Positions 1-7,899 of a stretch of 64,000 nucleotides of DNA are shown here, piece after piece. Every line of letters begins with the position of its first letter. The first letter of the stretch is position 1. The notes below the pieces were generated by a model. It did no database searches, had not been told where the DNA came from, and saw nothing but the letters and a program-made list of their open reading frames with translations. The stretch is from positions 1 to 64,000 of the forward strand of contig CAJTKA010000014.1 in assembly GCA_910576815.1 (NCBI GenBank), read 5' to 3'. This stretch comes from an uncultured Lachnospiraceae bacterium. Its GTDB lineage: Bacteria > Bacillota > Clostridia > Lachnospirales > Lachnospiraceae. Position numbers and translations under genes: made by a program.

Positions 1-668
1 CAAAGCCCCCAGTCATTCAGCCTGTTCAGATAATAGGTAATCAACGGGTAGAGGGACGCATAGGCAGACACACATTCTTCTGTGCGCCGGTTGTCCGGGA
101 ACCAGAGGTCAAGCCGGGTATCTTCTGACGGTGCGCCTTTGAAATAAAGGCTGCCGGCTTGAAAATGTTTCGGTTTTCCTGTCTCCCTGTCAAAGCTCAT
201 GGCTTCGTTATGGAATACCCCGGTCAGGCTGCTCATTTTATCCATGAAGCGGTCACAGGCAGCGTTACGGTCACGGGGTTCTCTGGAAAGCAGATAGCTG
301 TTCCAGATACGGAACGCCACATACATTTTCAGAGGGTCATTGCTAAGATATTTTCCCCAGAGAAATTCGCTTGCCGCCTGCTCCAGCTCCGGCTGTTTCC
401 ATCGGTTGGAGTGGAGGGCTTGCCGCAGTGGAGAAAGCCCGTATAAGTTCCAATCTCTGTCCGTGTCACGCTCAATGTTTATCAAAAAAGTTCCCAGCGG
501 GCGTGTCATATCACAAAGCACCTCTGTGTTTTGGCTCCCGTTCAGCCGGAAGCGGATCTGCTGTTCTTCCCCAATCAAAATCCGCTCTTTCATTTTCTTC
601 CTGTCCAGCGTCAGGACAAACAAAATCCTCTCAAAACATGGCTCATGTCGTATAAACTGATTCTCCAT
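1..668 (-). CDS. Hypothetical protein of the mobile element, 3' end outside window
   Basis: About 222 residues are visible, reading from an ATG at 666-668 leftwards off the window edge with no stop. The start is supported by an AGGGGAT ribosome binding site just upstream and by a consensus promoter at 727-755. The protein begins MENQFIRHEPCFERILFVL and is rich in charged and aromatic residues, without a signal peptide, membrane segment or motif I recognise. It is divergent from the excisionase-like gene at 971, and the rest of the left region is integrative-element DNA, so it is probably element cargo. I do not recognise the family and assign no function. Confidence 0.6.
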   Translation of the reverse strand, partial: MENQFIRHEPCFERILFVLTLDRKKMKERILIGEEQQIRFRLNGSQNTEVLCDMTRPLGTFLINIERDTDRDWNLYGLSPLRQALHSNRWKQPELEQAASEFLWGKYLSNDPLKMYVAFRIWNSYLLSREPRDRNAACDRFMDKMSSLTGVFHNEAMSFDRETGKPKHFQAGSLYFKGAPSEDTRLDLWFPDNRRTEECVSAYASLYPLITYYLNRLNDWGL

Positions 669-726
669 CCCTATCCCCTGCCTTTGTTTATGGTAATTAT
701 ATAATTCAGTTATATCCGTTACACTC

Positions 727-755
727 ATGGTATCGCAGAATCGTTGTTTTGTCAA
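727..755 (-). promoter_or_regulatory. Promoter for the leftward hypothetical gene
   Basis: On the minus strand TTGACA (750-755) is separated by exactly 17 nt from TACCAT (727-732), about 50 nt before the ATG at 668. The 669-970 gap otherwise holds no gene. It contains an inverted repeat GTCAAGG (751-757) / CCTTGAC (805-811) that overlaps the -35 box and could be an operator for a divergently acting regulator; that role is inference. Confidence 0.6.
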
Positions 756-970
756 GGATAGTACGCTATGATGATTGCAGTTGGTAATTTCGTACCGCAC
801 AGTACCTTGACAAGTGAATGACCGTCCAAAAGGGATATGACTGGCAGGAGAAGTGACGCATCCGGCGCACCAATGCAGGGAAACACCGCAGGAATGGGGC
901 AGGAAAACGGCTTTTGGGGAAAACGGCAACAGGAAGCATTTTAACCTATTTGATTTATGGGAGGAACAGA

Positions 971-1195
971 ATGAACGATAAAAAGAGATTGAACAGCTAC
1001 GAGGATTTACCGCTGGTTCTGGATGTGGCGGACATTCAGCAGATTATGGGAATTTCAAGAGCGAGCGCCTATGAGCTGGTACACACACCCGGCTTTCCAG
1101 CGTTCCGCAGGGGCAGACTTATCAAGGTCAGCAAAATTGCTTTCTTTGAATGGATGGCAAAAGGCTCCGAAACCGTACCGAGAAGCGACAAATAA
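971..1195 (+). CDS. Helix-turn-helix DNA-binding protein, excisionase-like
   Basis: 74 residues. The segment from about residue 15 to 60 (VLDVADIQQIMGISRASAYE and the following RRGRLIKVSK) has the layout of the MerR-like HTH_17/excisionase domain: a helix-turn-helix followed by a basic wing. The ATG at 971 is preferred over an in-frame ATG at 914 because GGGAGGAA lies just ahead of it. Proteins of this type sit near the ends of clostridial integrative elements, where they control excision or regulate element genes. With the element's recombinase truncated at the other end, an excision role could no longer operate here. Confidence 0.7.
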   Translation: MNDKKRLNSYEDLPLVLDVADIQQIMGISRASAYELVHTPGFPAFRRGRLIKVSKIAFFEWMAKGSETVPRSDK

Positions 1196-1341
1196 GCGTG
1201 AGTTATCATTCCCTGACTGCAATACTGCCGCACTTTACAAAGGGGTATACAGAGGGAAAAAACCTTAAAAATGATACCGAAACGCTACACCAAAACAGCC
1301 TATCTGCGTACATCAGATAGAAACGGAGAAAGGAGCCGGTT

Positions 1342-1545
1342 ATGGCAAGAATGAGCAACAAGCGGCGGCTGGAATGGTCGTTCTTCTTAAATGACCGCAG
1401 CCGTATCACTTACAACGAACTGTGCCGGAAATGCCAGCACGAATGTAAACAGAGCTTCCGGGCGGTTGTGGTTGACTGCCCGAAGTACCTTTCTAAGCGT
1501 TCCAAGAAAAAGGACAAAACTGCCGGAAACGGCAAAATCCCTTAG
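1342..1545 (+). CDS. Small Cys-rich conserved element protein
   Basis: 67 residues behind an AAAGGAG site. The centre has a CRKCQHEC cluster and a fourth cysteine about 13 residues later (C-x2-C-x3-C...C), which could bind zinc, and the C-terminus is very lysine-rich. It lies between the HTH gene and the oriT-like region, a position where clostridial integrative elements often carry a short unnamed ORF. Function unknown. Confidence 0.55.
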   Translation: MARMSNKRRLEWSFFLNDRSRITYNELCRKCQHECKQSFRAVVVDCPKYLSKRSKKKDKTAGNGKIP

Positions 1546-1555
1546 GAACTAAGAG

Positions 1556-1594
1556 CGCACTTCTATACATAGTCTAAAGACCATGTATCGTGCG
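1556..1594. other. Long hairpin upstream of mobilisation genes, oriT candidate
   Basis: CGCAC (1556-1560) pairs with GTGCG (1590-1594), and ATACATAGTCT (1565-1575) pairs with AGACCATGTAT (1578-1588) with one mismatch, leaving a 2-nt loop. There is no T-tract after it, so it is not a typical terminator. A second hairpin, GCCGCT/AGCGGC, lies at 1684-1697. The 1546-1831 stretch has no gene and directly precedes the DUF3847 and relaxase genes, which is where MobQ-type origins of transfer usually lie. The oriT role is inferred from position and structure only. Confidence 0.4.
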
Positions 1595-1714
1595 TCCTGC
1601 GGAGCTTACCTCTGCCGCTGATAAAATCAGCAATCCGAGGTCTGCGTTCGCTTCGCTCCGACAAGGTGGCTACACCCCCTTGCGCCGCTAAAGCGGCTAT
1701 CCCCTGTGTACCCG

Positions 1715-1750
1715 CCGCAAAGAGAAATCCGCTCTGCGGTTTTCCCTTTT
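1715..1750 (+). terminator. Terminator-like hairpin before the mobilisation genes
   Basis: CCGCA...GAG pairs with CTCTGCGG (bulged stem between 1715 and 1739), followed by the T-rich tract TTTTCCCTTTT. It would end transcription from the Cys-rich gene before the DUF3847 gene at 1832. Confidence 0.4.
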
Positions 1751-1831
1751 CATCGGGTTTTATAGAAGCACTGACACACGGACTGTCTGCGGATGGTCTT
1801 TCTTTATCTTATAAGCAAAGGATGTGAGAAC

Positions 1832-2149
1832 ATGGAAAAATCTTTGGAACAGTTGAAGCAGGAATATGAAAAAACCACTGTCCTGCTGGAACGGGAAAAA
1901 CGGAAAATGCAGCGTTTGAAAAACCGGCAGGCGTATCTGGAAAGCGGTTCCCGGAAACAGAGGACGCACCGGCTGATTACCCGTGGGGCAGCTATTGAGA
2001 GCATTGCACCACAGACAAAGGAGCTATCCGAAGCAGAATTTTATTCCCTCATGGAAAGCATTTTGAATCTGCCGCAGGCGGAGCATTTCATCCGGTCTGC
2101 CGTAGAAAACCACGCCCGTATTTCCGGGCAGGAGAAAGGCGGTGACTAA
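1832..2149 (+). CDS. DUF3847 family protein, mobilisation accessory
   Basis: 105 residues from the ATG at 1832, which has an AAGGATG site ahead; an upstream in-frame start at 1793 has none. The N-terminal half (residues 1-45) is a charged coiled coil (SLEQLKQEYEKTTVLLERE). The segment KQRTHRLITRGAAIESI is typical of DUF3847 proteins, which precede MobA/MobL relaxases in clostridial elements. Its stop lies 2 nt before the relaxase reading frame, so the two are translationally coupled. A relaxosome accessory role like that of MobC is plausible but unproven. Confidence 0.7.
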   Translation: MEKSLEQLKQEYEKTTVLLEREKRKMQRLKNRQAYLESGSRKQRTHRLITRGAAIESIAPQTKELSEAEFYSLMESILNLPQAEHFIRSAVENHARISGQEKGGD

Positions 2150-2151
2150 GG

Positions 2152-3624
2152 ATAGCACTTTATCATTTTTCAATCGCACAGATAAAGCGTAGCGCCGGTC
2201 AGAGCGCCATTGCCAGCGCAGCCTACCGAGCCGGGGAGCATCTTTACAGCAGCTACTATGGAGAAGTCAGCGATTACACCAAAAAGGGCGGCGTGATCGC
2301 TTCGGAAATCATGCTGCCGCCCCATGCGCCGGAAATATATCTTGACCGGGCGACCCTCTGGAATGCTGTGGAGAGCTGCGAGAAACATCCAAAAGCACAG
2401 CTTGCCTATTCCTTTGATATTGCCATGCAGAATGAATTGACGCTGGAAGAAAACATGGAACTGGCGAGGAAGTTCGTGCAGGAGCAGTTTGTGGCAAAAG
2501 GCATGATTGCCGATCTTGCTTTTCACAGCCCGGAGAAAGAGGACGGCGGTATCCCTAACCCGCATTTCCATGTGATGACAACCATGCGCCCTTTGAACCC
2601 GGATGGCACATGGGGACAAAAACAGCGGCGGGAATATCTTCTTGATGAAGATGGAAACCGAATCCGGGATAAAAACGGCGATTATATGTTTAACGCTGTC
2701 CATACAACAGACTGGCATGAGCCGGAAACGCTGGAACACTGGCGGGAGCAGTGGGCGGCTGCCGTTAATACAAAATTTGAGGAAAAAGGGCTGGATGTGC
2801 GTATCGACCACCGTTCCTATGTGCGGCAGGGGCTTGACCTGATACCTACTGTCCACGAGGGAGCTAATGTCCGGCAGATGGAAGCAAAGGGCATCCGCAC
2901 CGAGAAAGGGGAACTGAACCGCTGGATTAAAGCCACCAACCGGCTCATGCAGGATGTGAGGAAGAAGATCAAAGCCCTGTTTGTCTGGATGGCAGAGGTA
3001 AAAGAAGAACTTTCCAAACCGCAGACACCGAGCCTTGCCGACCTGCTGATCGCTTATTACAACCAGCGCAACGCAGGGGCATGGAGCAATAAAGCCAGAA
3101 CCGGAAACTTAAAGCAGTTTGTCGAAACCGTCAATTATCTGACGGAAAACAAGCTGCTCACATTAGAGGATTTGCAGGAGCGTCTTTCCTCTGTCAGTGA
3201 AGAATTTGAAGCATTAAGCGGCTCCATGAAAAAGAAATCTGCCAGGATAAAGGAATTGCAGGAATTGATACGGGAGGGCGAGAATTACCAGCGGCTAAAA
3301 CCTGTTCATACGGAATTGAACAATATCAAGTTTAAGAAACAGAGGGAGAAATTTGAAACATCCCACGATGCGGAGTTACGGCTGTTTTATGCCGCCCGCC
3401 GTATTCTGAAAGAAAAACTGGACGGAAAACCCATTGCCCTGAAAGCATGGAAACAGGAATATGCACAGTTAAAAACAGAGTATGCCGAACTGTCTCCGCA
3501 GCACAAGCCACTCCGGGAGGAAGTCATACGGCTGCGGCAGGTGCAGAACGCCGTAGATACCGCACTGCGCCGGAGGGAGCAGCCACAGGAAGTACAGAGA
3601 AAGAAACATGAGATGGAGCTATGA
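2152..3624 (+). CDS. mobA: MobA/MobL family relaxase with apparent loss of start codon
   Basis: The open frame runs from codon ATA at 2152 to the stop at 3624 (490 codons). Family members nick one strand at oriT through an N-terminal tyrosine. Counting ATA as codon 1, the start reads ALYHFSIAQIKRSAGQSAIA and places a tyrosine at residue 25, the position of the nucleophile in RSF1010 MobA. The metal-binding HFH triad (NPHFHVMTTM) and an IDHRSY motif follow; residues from about 250 are coiled coil. ATA stands where ATG is expected, 2 nt after the DUF3847 stop and behind GAAAGGCGG. The next ordinary start is GTG at 2293, which would remove 47 residues including Tyr25. ATA initiation would be very weak, so relaxase activity is probably reduced or lost. 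Confidence 0.8.
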   Translation: MALYHFSIAQIKRSAGQSAIASAAYRAGEHLYSSYYGEVSDYTKKGGVIASEIMLPPHAPEIYLDRATLWNAVESCEKHPKAQLAYSFDIAMQNELTLEENMELARKFVQEQFVAKGMIADLAFHSPEKEDGGIPNPHFHVMTTMRPLNPDGTWGQKQRREYLLDEDGNRIRDKNGDYMFNAVHTTDWHEPETLEHWREQWAAAVNTKFEEKGLDVRIDHRSYVRQGLDLIPTVHEGANVRQMEAKGIRTEKGELNRWIKATNRLMQDVRKKIKALFVWMAEVKEELSKPQTPSLADLLIAYYNQRNAGAWSNKARTGNLKQFVETVNYLTENKLLTLEDLQERLSSVSEEFEALSGSMKKKSARIKELQELIREGENYQRLKPVHTELNNIKFKKQREKFETSHDAELRLFYAARRILKEKLDGKPIALKAWKQEYAQLKTEYAELSPQHKPLREEVIRLRQVQNAVDTALRRREQPQEVQRKKHEMEL

Positions 3625-3671
3625 TATAACCGGCAGCTTTACCGCTGCCGGTATTTTTATGGAGGGAGCAT

Positions 3672-4412
3672 TTGAATGTATTTGAAGCGGTGAAACAGTC
3701 TGTTACCACCCGGCAGGCTGCTTCATTCTATGGAATCCGGGTGGGGAGAAACGGCATGGTCTGCTGTCCATTCCACAATGACCGCACGCCCAGCATGAAA
3801 GTGGACAGCCGCTTTTACTGCTTCGGCTGCGGGGATTCCGGGGATGTGATCGACTTTGCCGCTTTGCTGCATGGATTGGGGAAACGGGAAGCTGCGGTCA
3901 GGCTTGCGAAGGACTTCGGCGTTTCCTATGAGAAACCTGGCAATGCACCGCCAGATAGGAAGCGTCACAACAGGTCACAGCCCCGACAAAAATCAGCGGA
4001 GCAGAGATTTCAGGAAACGGAACAGTATTGTTTCCGGGTGCTATGCGATTATCTGCGCCTGCTGGAGCATTGGAAAACAGCATACGCCCCACAGCCGCAG
4101 GATGCCATCTGGCATCCTCTTTTTGTGGAAGCGTTGCAGAGGATAAGCTACACAGAATACCTTTTGGATATTTTGTTATACGGAGAAATAGAAGAAAAAG
4201 CGGCATTGATCGCCGCACAGGGAAAGGAGGTGCTGCGGCTTGAACAGCGAATTTCAGAGCTTGCCGCCGGAAACGCAGGAAGTGGTCAAAAGGACGATGG
4301 ACACAATGGAACCGGCGCAAACACCGGCAGAAATCCGGGAAACATTAGAGGGGACGCAGAAAGGCGGCGTGAAGAACAGCATCCGAAACTGCCTGACGGT
4401 GTTCCAGCGTGA
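3672..4412 (+). CDS. CHC2 zinc-finger primase-like protein of the element
   Basis: 246 residues starting at TTG with GGAGGGAG ahead. Residues 30-60 carry the CHC2 zinc-binding pattern of DnaG-type primases (CCPFHNDRTPSMKV then FYCFGCGDSGDVIDF). This domain recognises the template in primases. No TOPRIM catalytic domain follows, so it is a short element-encoded form; the C-terminal 100 residues are helical and charged. It overlaps the start of the VirE-like ATPase gene by 173 nt in another frame, a common arrangement in these elements. It probably assists replication of the circular intermediate, together with the ATPase. Confidence 0.8.
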   Translation: MNVFEAVKQSVTTRQAASFYGIRVGRNGMVCCPFHNDRTPSMKVDSRFYCFGCGDSGDVIDFAALLHGLGKREAAVRLAKDFGVSYEKPGNAPPDRKRHNRSQPRQKSAEQRFQETEQYCFRVLCDYLRLLEHWKTAYAPQPQDAIWHPLFVEALQRISYTEYLLDILLYGEIEEKAALIAAQGKEVLRLEQRISELAAGNAGSGQKDDGHNGTGANTGRNPGNIRGDAERRREEQHPKLPDGVPA

Positions 4413-5637
4413 CCCTCTGTTTCGCGGGGCGCTGCGCCTGAACCTTTTGACGGAGCAGATTGACATTGTGAAGCCGCTGGGCTGGGAGCGCACCAGTACC
4501 ACGCTGACCGACATGGACATAAACTACCTGCTTTTGTATCTGGAAGAAAACTACGGGCTTACCAGCGAGAAAAAGGTGCAGAGCGCCATCAAGATTGTTG
4601 CCAATGAAAACCGCTACCATCCAGTCAGGGATTACCTGAACAGCCTGCAATGGGACGGCACAGAGCGCATCCGTTACGCCCTGCATCACTTTCTGGGAGC
4701 CGATACGGACGAATACACCTATGAAGCCTTGAAACTGTTCCTGATGGGAGCCATCCGGCGGGTATTCAGACCGGGGAGCAAGTTTGAGGTCATGCTCTGT
4801 CTGGTTGGTGGTCAGGGAGCCGGGAAATCTACCTTTTTCCGGCTGCTGGCAGGCAGGGACGAATGGTTTTCAGACGATTTGAAGAAGCTGGACGATGAAA
4901 ATGTGTACCGCAAGCTGCAAGGGCATTGGATTATCGAGATGTCGGAGATGATCGCCACAGCCAACGCCAGGAGTATTGAGGAAATCAAGTCATTCTTAAG
5001 CCGCCAGAAAGAAACCTACAAAGTGCCGTATGAGACACACCCGGCAGACCGGCTGCGGCAATGTGTATTCGGAGGGACGACCAACCGGCAGGACTTTTTA
5101 CCCCGTGACCGCACCGGCAACCGGCGCTTTCTCCCCGTGACGGTGTACCTGGAACGGGCGGAGGTTCACATACTGGATGATGAAGCGGCGGCGAGGGCGT
5201 ATATCGAACAGATGTGGGCGGAAGCCATGACGGTTTACCGCAGTGGGAAGTATAAGCTGTCATTCAGCATAGAAATGAACCGATACCTGAACGCCCACCA
5301 GCAGGACTTCATGCAGGAGGACACACAAGCTGGCATGATCTACGCCTATTTGGAGGACTACACCGGTGACAGGGTATGCTCCAAACAGCTTTATGAGGAA
5401 GCGCTGGGGAACTTAAATTCCCCGGCAGACTGGGAGACACGGGCAATCTGCGAGATTATGAATACTGGCATTGCGGGCGGCATCATACAGGGCTGGGCAG
5501 CCTACAAAAGCCCGAAGCGGTATAAGAAATACGGTTCTCAAAAAGGCTGGGAGCGTGTCAACCAAGCCCCGCCGGAGGGGGACGGTTTTAAGGAAATCAC
5601 GGAAGAAGAAGCCCGGCAAATGGAACTGCCATTCTGA
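4240..5637 (+). CDS. Virulence-associated E (VirE) family ATPase/helicase-like protein
   Basis: 465 residues from TTG at 4240, 9 nt after GGAAAGGAGG. A Walker A motif GGQGAGKST is near residue 190, followed by a Walker B-like segment (HWIIEMSEM) and an arginine-containing GTTNRQDFLPRDRTGNRRF stretch. This order is typical of the VirE/primase-helicase P-loop family of phages and integrative elements. With the overlapping CHC2 gene it likely forms a primase-helicase pair. The reading frame is intact with no internal stop. Confidence 0.8.
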   Translation: MNSEFQSLPPETQEVVKRTMDTMEPAQTPAEIRETLEGTQKGGVKNSIRNCLTVFQRDPLFRGALRLNLLTEQIDIVKPLGWERTSTTLTDMDINYLLLYLEENYGLTSEKKVQSAIKIVANENRYHPVRDYLNSLQWDGTERIRYALHHFLGADTDEYTYEALKLFLMGAIRRVFRPGSKFEVMLCLVGGQGAGKSTFFRLLAGRDEWFSDDLKKLDDENVYRKLQGHWIIEMSEMIATANARSIEEIKSFLSRQKETYKVPYETHPADRLRQCVFGGTTNRQDFLPRDRTGNRRFLPVTVYLERAEVHILDDEAAARAYIEQMWAEAMTVYRSGKYKLSFSIEMNRYLNAHQQDFMQEDTQAGMIYAYLEDYTGDRVCSKQLYEEALGNLNSPADWETRAICEIMNTGIAGGIIQGWAAYKSPKRYKKYGSQKGWERVNQAPPEGDGFKEITEEEARQMELPF

Positions 5638-5646
5638 AAAGCCGCC

Positions 5647-5831
5647 GGTTAACAGTTTGGTTGACGCTTCGGTTGACAGCCGGTTGACGGGGAAAAGCCT
5701 GATATTTGGGGCATTTCTCTCCTTTGTCAACCATGTCAACCAAGAAATCAAAGAAAAAGTAAAAAGTAATCATAGAGCGCCTATGGATTGTTTTCAAAGT
5801 CTTTTCTGCCGGTTGACACGGTTCGGTTGAC
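5647..5831. repeat. Array of GGTTGAC heptamers (iteron-like)
   Basis: GGTTGAC occurs at 5659, 5671, 5682, 5811 and 5825, its complement GTCAACC at 5726 and 5735, and a variant GGTTAAC at 5647. Neighbouring copies are spaced 9-14 nt apart. The array fills most of the 270-nt gap between the VirE-like gene and the TnpW-like gene. Clustered short repeats next to replication genes suggest a binding site for an initiator or regulator; this is inference. Confidence 0.6.
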
Positions 5832-5907
5832 ATGGAGACAGTCTGCGGCTGTACACCTGCCTGACATTCCCTTGTCGGGCATATTTCATTTATGGAGGTA
5901 ACTGCCT

Positions 5908-6093
5908 ATGGCAAAAAGCAAAAACGAGAGCAATAACAAAAACAGCGGCACCCTGCTTACCGAAAAAGACGGCACCCAGTATTTTGTCATGGGGAAAGTC
6001 CGTATCAAGGTATCGGAGCATTTCGCACAGGATGGGAAGCCGCTTGACAGCCTGCTGGAAGATGTGATCCAGCACGCTGCCGCCGCTTCCTGA
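5908..6093 (+). CDS. TnpW-like small transposon-encoded protein
   Basis: 61 residues with a GGAGG site 9 nt upstream. The core (GTQYFVMGKVRIKVSEHF, then a short helix ending VIQHA) resembles the small TnpW-type proteins found just upstream of the large serine recombinase in Tn4451-like and related clostridial elements. The N-terminus is low-complexity (Lys, Asn, Ser). Function in the family is not established. Confidence 0.6.
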   Translation: MAKSKNESNNKNSGTLLTEKDGTQYFVMGKVRIKVSEHFAQDGKPLDSLLEDVIQHAAAAS

Positions 6094-6122
6094 AAAAATA
6101 CGGAATAACGACTGTCAATCAG

Positions 6123-6180
6123 CCCACGCTTATGATATACTTGTACCAGCGAGTATTGTATAAGCGTGGGTTGTTTCTTT
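6123..6180 (+). promoter_or_regulatory. Perfect inverted repeat in the recombinase leader
   Basis: CCCACGCTTAT (6123-6133) pairs perfectly with ATAAGCGTGGG (6160-6170), followed by TTGTTTCTTTT. TATACT at 6136-6141 lies within the loop. The structure could be an attenuator-type terminator or an operator governing recombinase expression, 20 nt before its ribosome binding site. Confidence 0.45.
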
Positions 6181-6200
6181 TAGAAGGAGGATTTTTAACC

Positions 6201-6407
6201 GTGAAACAACCATACAATACAACGATTTATAACACCGCACTTTATTTGAGATTGAGCCGTGACGATGAATTGCAGGGAGAAAGCGGCAGCATCCAGACCC
6301 AGCGCATGATGCTTAGGCAGTATGCCGCAGAGCATGGGCTGACCGTTGTAGACGAGTACATTGACGACGGATGGAGTGGGACAAATTTCGAGCGTCCAAG
6401 TTTCCAA
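6201..6407 (+). pseudogene. Large serine recombinase (TnpX/resolvase type), truncated after 69 codons
   Basis: A GTG start at 6201 follows AGAAGGAGG. The sequence contains the catalytic start of the resolvase domain (ALYLRLSRDDE, with the nucleophilic serine) and continues to DDGWSGTNFERPSFQ, where family members go on for roughly 450 more residues. At 6407/6408 homology stops and the sequence becomes acetyltransferase coding DNA in another frame; the nominal frame ends at 6488. The catalytic arginines, DNA-binding domain and zinc ribbon are all missing, so excision and integration functions are lost. Confidence 0.85.
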
Positions 6408-6717
6408 AACTGTATTTGTGGCAATCGTGGATGGTCAAATTGTTGGGATGACTACGATCATGAAAACAGACTATTATCCATTACCTGAATTGTATCCATG
6501 GATTTCAAGCGTGTTTGTGGCAGAGGAATATCGTGGGCTTAGGATTAGTGAAATGCTAATTGATTTTGCGAATGTATATGCAAAGGAAGTCGGTTTTGTC
6601 AAAACCTATATTCCGTCTGAACATTCTGGCCTGTACGAAAAATATGGATATCATTATCTGAAAGATATTGTTAATTATGGGAATGGAACAGATCGGTTGT
6701 ATGTGAAAGAGTTATGA
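6408..6717 (+). pseudogene. GNAT acetyltransferase lacking its N-terminus
   Basis: In the frame ending at 6717 the sequence reads TVFVAIVDGQIVGMTTIMKT, then WISSVFVAEEYRGLRISEML and SGLYEKYGYHYL. These are the central and acetyl-CoA-binding strands and the C-terminal GLYEKxGY motif of GNAT enzymes. The first strand and helices are missing because the gene begins at the recombinase junction (about 6407). It has no start codon or ribosome site of its own. The junction marks a deletion that removed the element's right end and the front of this gene. Confidence 0.75.
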
Positions 6718-6826
6718 CTACTAAAGGGAAACAGTTACTTTTCAGTTAGCAAACCACTGCAAGCGGAAGCGGTCAGAAGGGATGGGAAATTTGAAAAAAC
6801 AAATTGGGAGGCTGGAAAGACGGAAA

Positions 6827-7834
6827 ATGAATAGTAAGGAACTGTTTGATGAAAGCTTTCGGGGCAACATCTATCTGGTGCAAAACAGCAAAGTCTTATA
6901 TGATAGAGCAACAGGCTTTGCGGATCTGGCAAATGAAATCTCCAATACGATAGAAACGAAATTTGCGAGCGCATCTGCGGGGAAAGTATTTGTCGCGGTA
7001 GGAATCCTGCAGTTGATAGAGCAGGAGAAAATCAAATTCGAGGATACCTTGGGCAACCTTCTGGATATGCCGTTAAACGCTATTGATCCGAATGTTACGG
7101 TCAGACAGCTTTTAAACCATACGTCGGGCGTCCCTGATTATTTTGATGAGAGCGTTATGGAAGAATACGAAGAATTATGGGTAGATTATCCGAATTATAA
7201 GATCCGCCATAACAGTGACCTGCTTCCGCTGTTTATGGATAAGCCAATGATGTATCCCAAAGGGGAAAAATTCCAGTATAATAATTCAGGGTACGTATTG
7301 CTTGCTATGATCATAGAAAAAGTGACGGGGATGGAGTTTGACGCATATCTGAAAGAACAGATTTTTGATGTATGCGGGATGGGATCAACGGGCTATTATG
7401 AGCTGGACAGGCTGCCGGCGAAGTGTGCTAACAACTACATTTATTGTCTGGATAGCAATGATTATCGCACCAATATCTTTTCGGTCGATGCCAAAGGCAC
7501 CGGGGCGGGCGGCGCATTTATTACAGTCAGGGATATTGTTCGCTTTTGGACGGGGCTTCTGGAAGGGAAATTGATTTCAAAGGAACTTGTTTCGGAAATG
7601 CTTAAGAAGCAGAGCGGAGACGGGATTGACGCAGAAGAAGGGTGTTATGGCTATGGCGTATGGATCATTGATTATGCTGACGGGAAAGATTTTGCCTATT
7701 TTCAAGGCTGCGATCCAGGAGTCAGTTTCCTTTCCGAATACAATCCCAATAACGGGATGATTTCCGTTTTGGTGAGCAATTACGGGGATAATGTCTGGAA
7801 AGAAATGAGGAAGATCAGAGAAAACTTTTACTAA
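6827..7834 (+). CDS. Serine hydrolase of the beta-lactamase/penicillin-binding family
   Basis: 335 residues from the ATG at 6827, with GGAAAG 7 nt upstream; an in-frame ATG at 6782 is less well placed. The class C beta-lactamase/esterase signature is visible: SAGK (the Ser-x-x-Lys nucleophile motif) near residue 50 and YNNSGY (Tyr-x-Asn) near residue 145. No signal peptide is evident, so it is probably cytoplasmic. Relatives act as esterases, D-aminopeptidases or unknown hydrolases, and I would not call it an antibiotic resistance enzyme. It stands alone between the element scar and the GH3 gene. Confidence 0.75.
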   Translation: MNSKELFDESFRGNIYLVQNSKVLYDRATGFADLANEISNTIETKFASASAGKVFVAVGILQLIEQEKIKFEDTLGNLLDMPLNAIDPNVTVRQLLNHTSGVPDYFDESVMEEYEELWVDYPNYKIRHNSDLLPLFMDKPMMYPKGEKFQYNNSGYVLLAMIIEKVTGMEFDAYLKEQIFDVCGMGSTGYYELDRLPAKCANNYIYCLDSNDYRTNIFSVDAKGTGAGGAFITVRDIVRFWTGLLEGKLISKELVSEMLKKQSGDGIDAEEGCYGYGVWIIDYADGKDFAYFQGCDPGVSFLSEYNPNNGMISVLVSNYGDNVWKEMRKIRENFY

Positions 7835-7899
7835 ATTTAGAAAGCAATGGATTTTGGCAGACGGTATATTAAAAAGGCAGATAAAGGAGTGAACGGCGT

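Noticed and set aside
807..812. TTGACA as a rightward -35 box for the HTH gene
   Set aside because: No -10 box at 16-18 nt; it is the right arm of the inverted repeat with 751-757.
2170..2856. 228-codon minus-strand frame opposite the relaxase
   Set aside because: Antisense shadow; the plus strand has clear relaxase motifs.
5647..5831. CRISPR array
   Set aside because: The repeats are only 7 bp, in both orientations and without uniform spacers.
6827..7834. Class C beta-lactamase resistance gene
   Set aside because: Only the general SxxK and YxN motifs are present and there is no signal peptide; relatives include many esterases.
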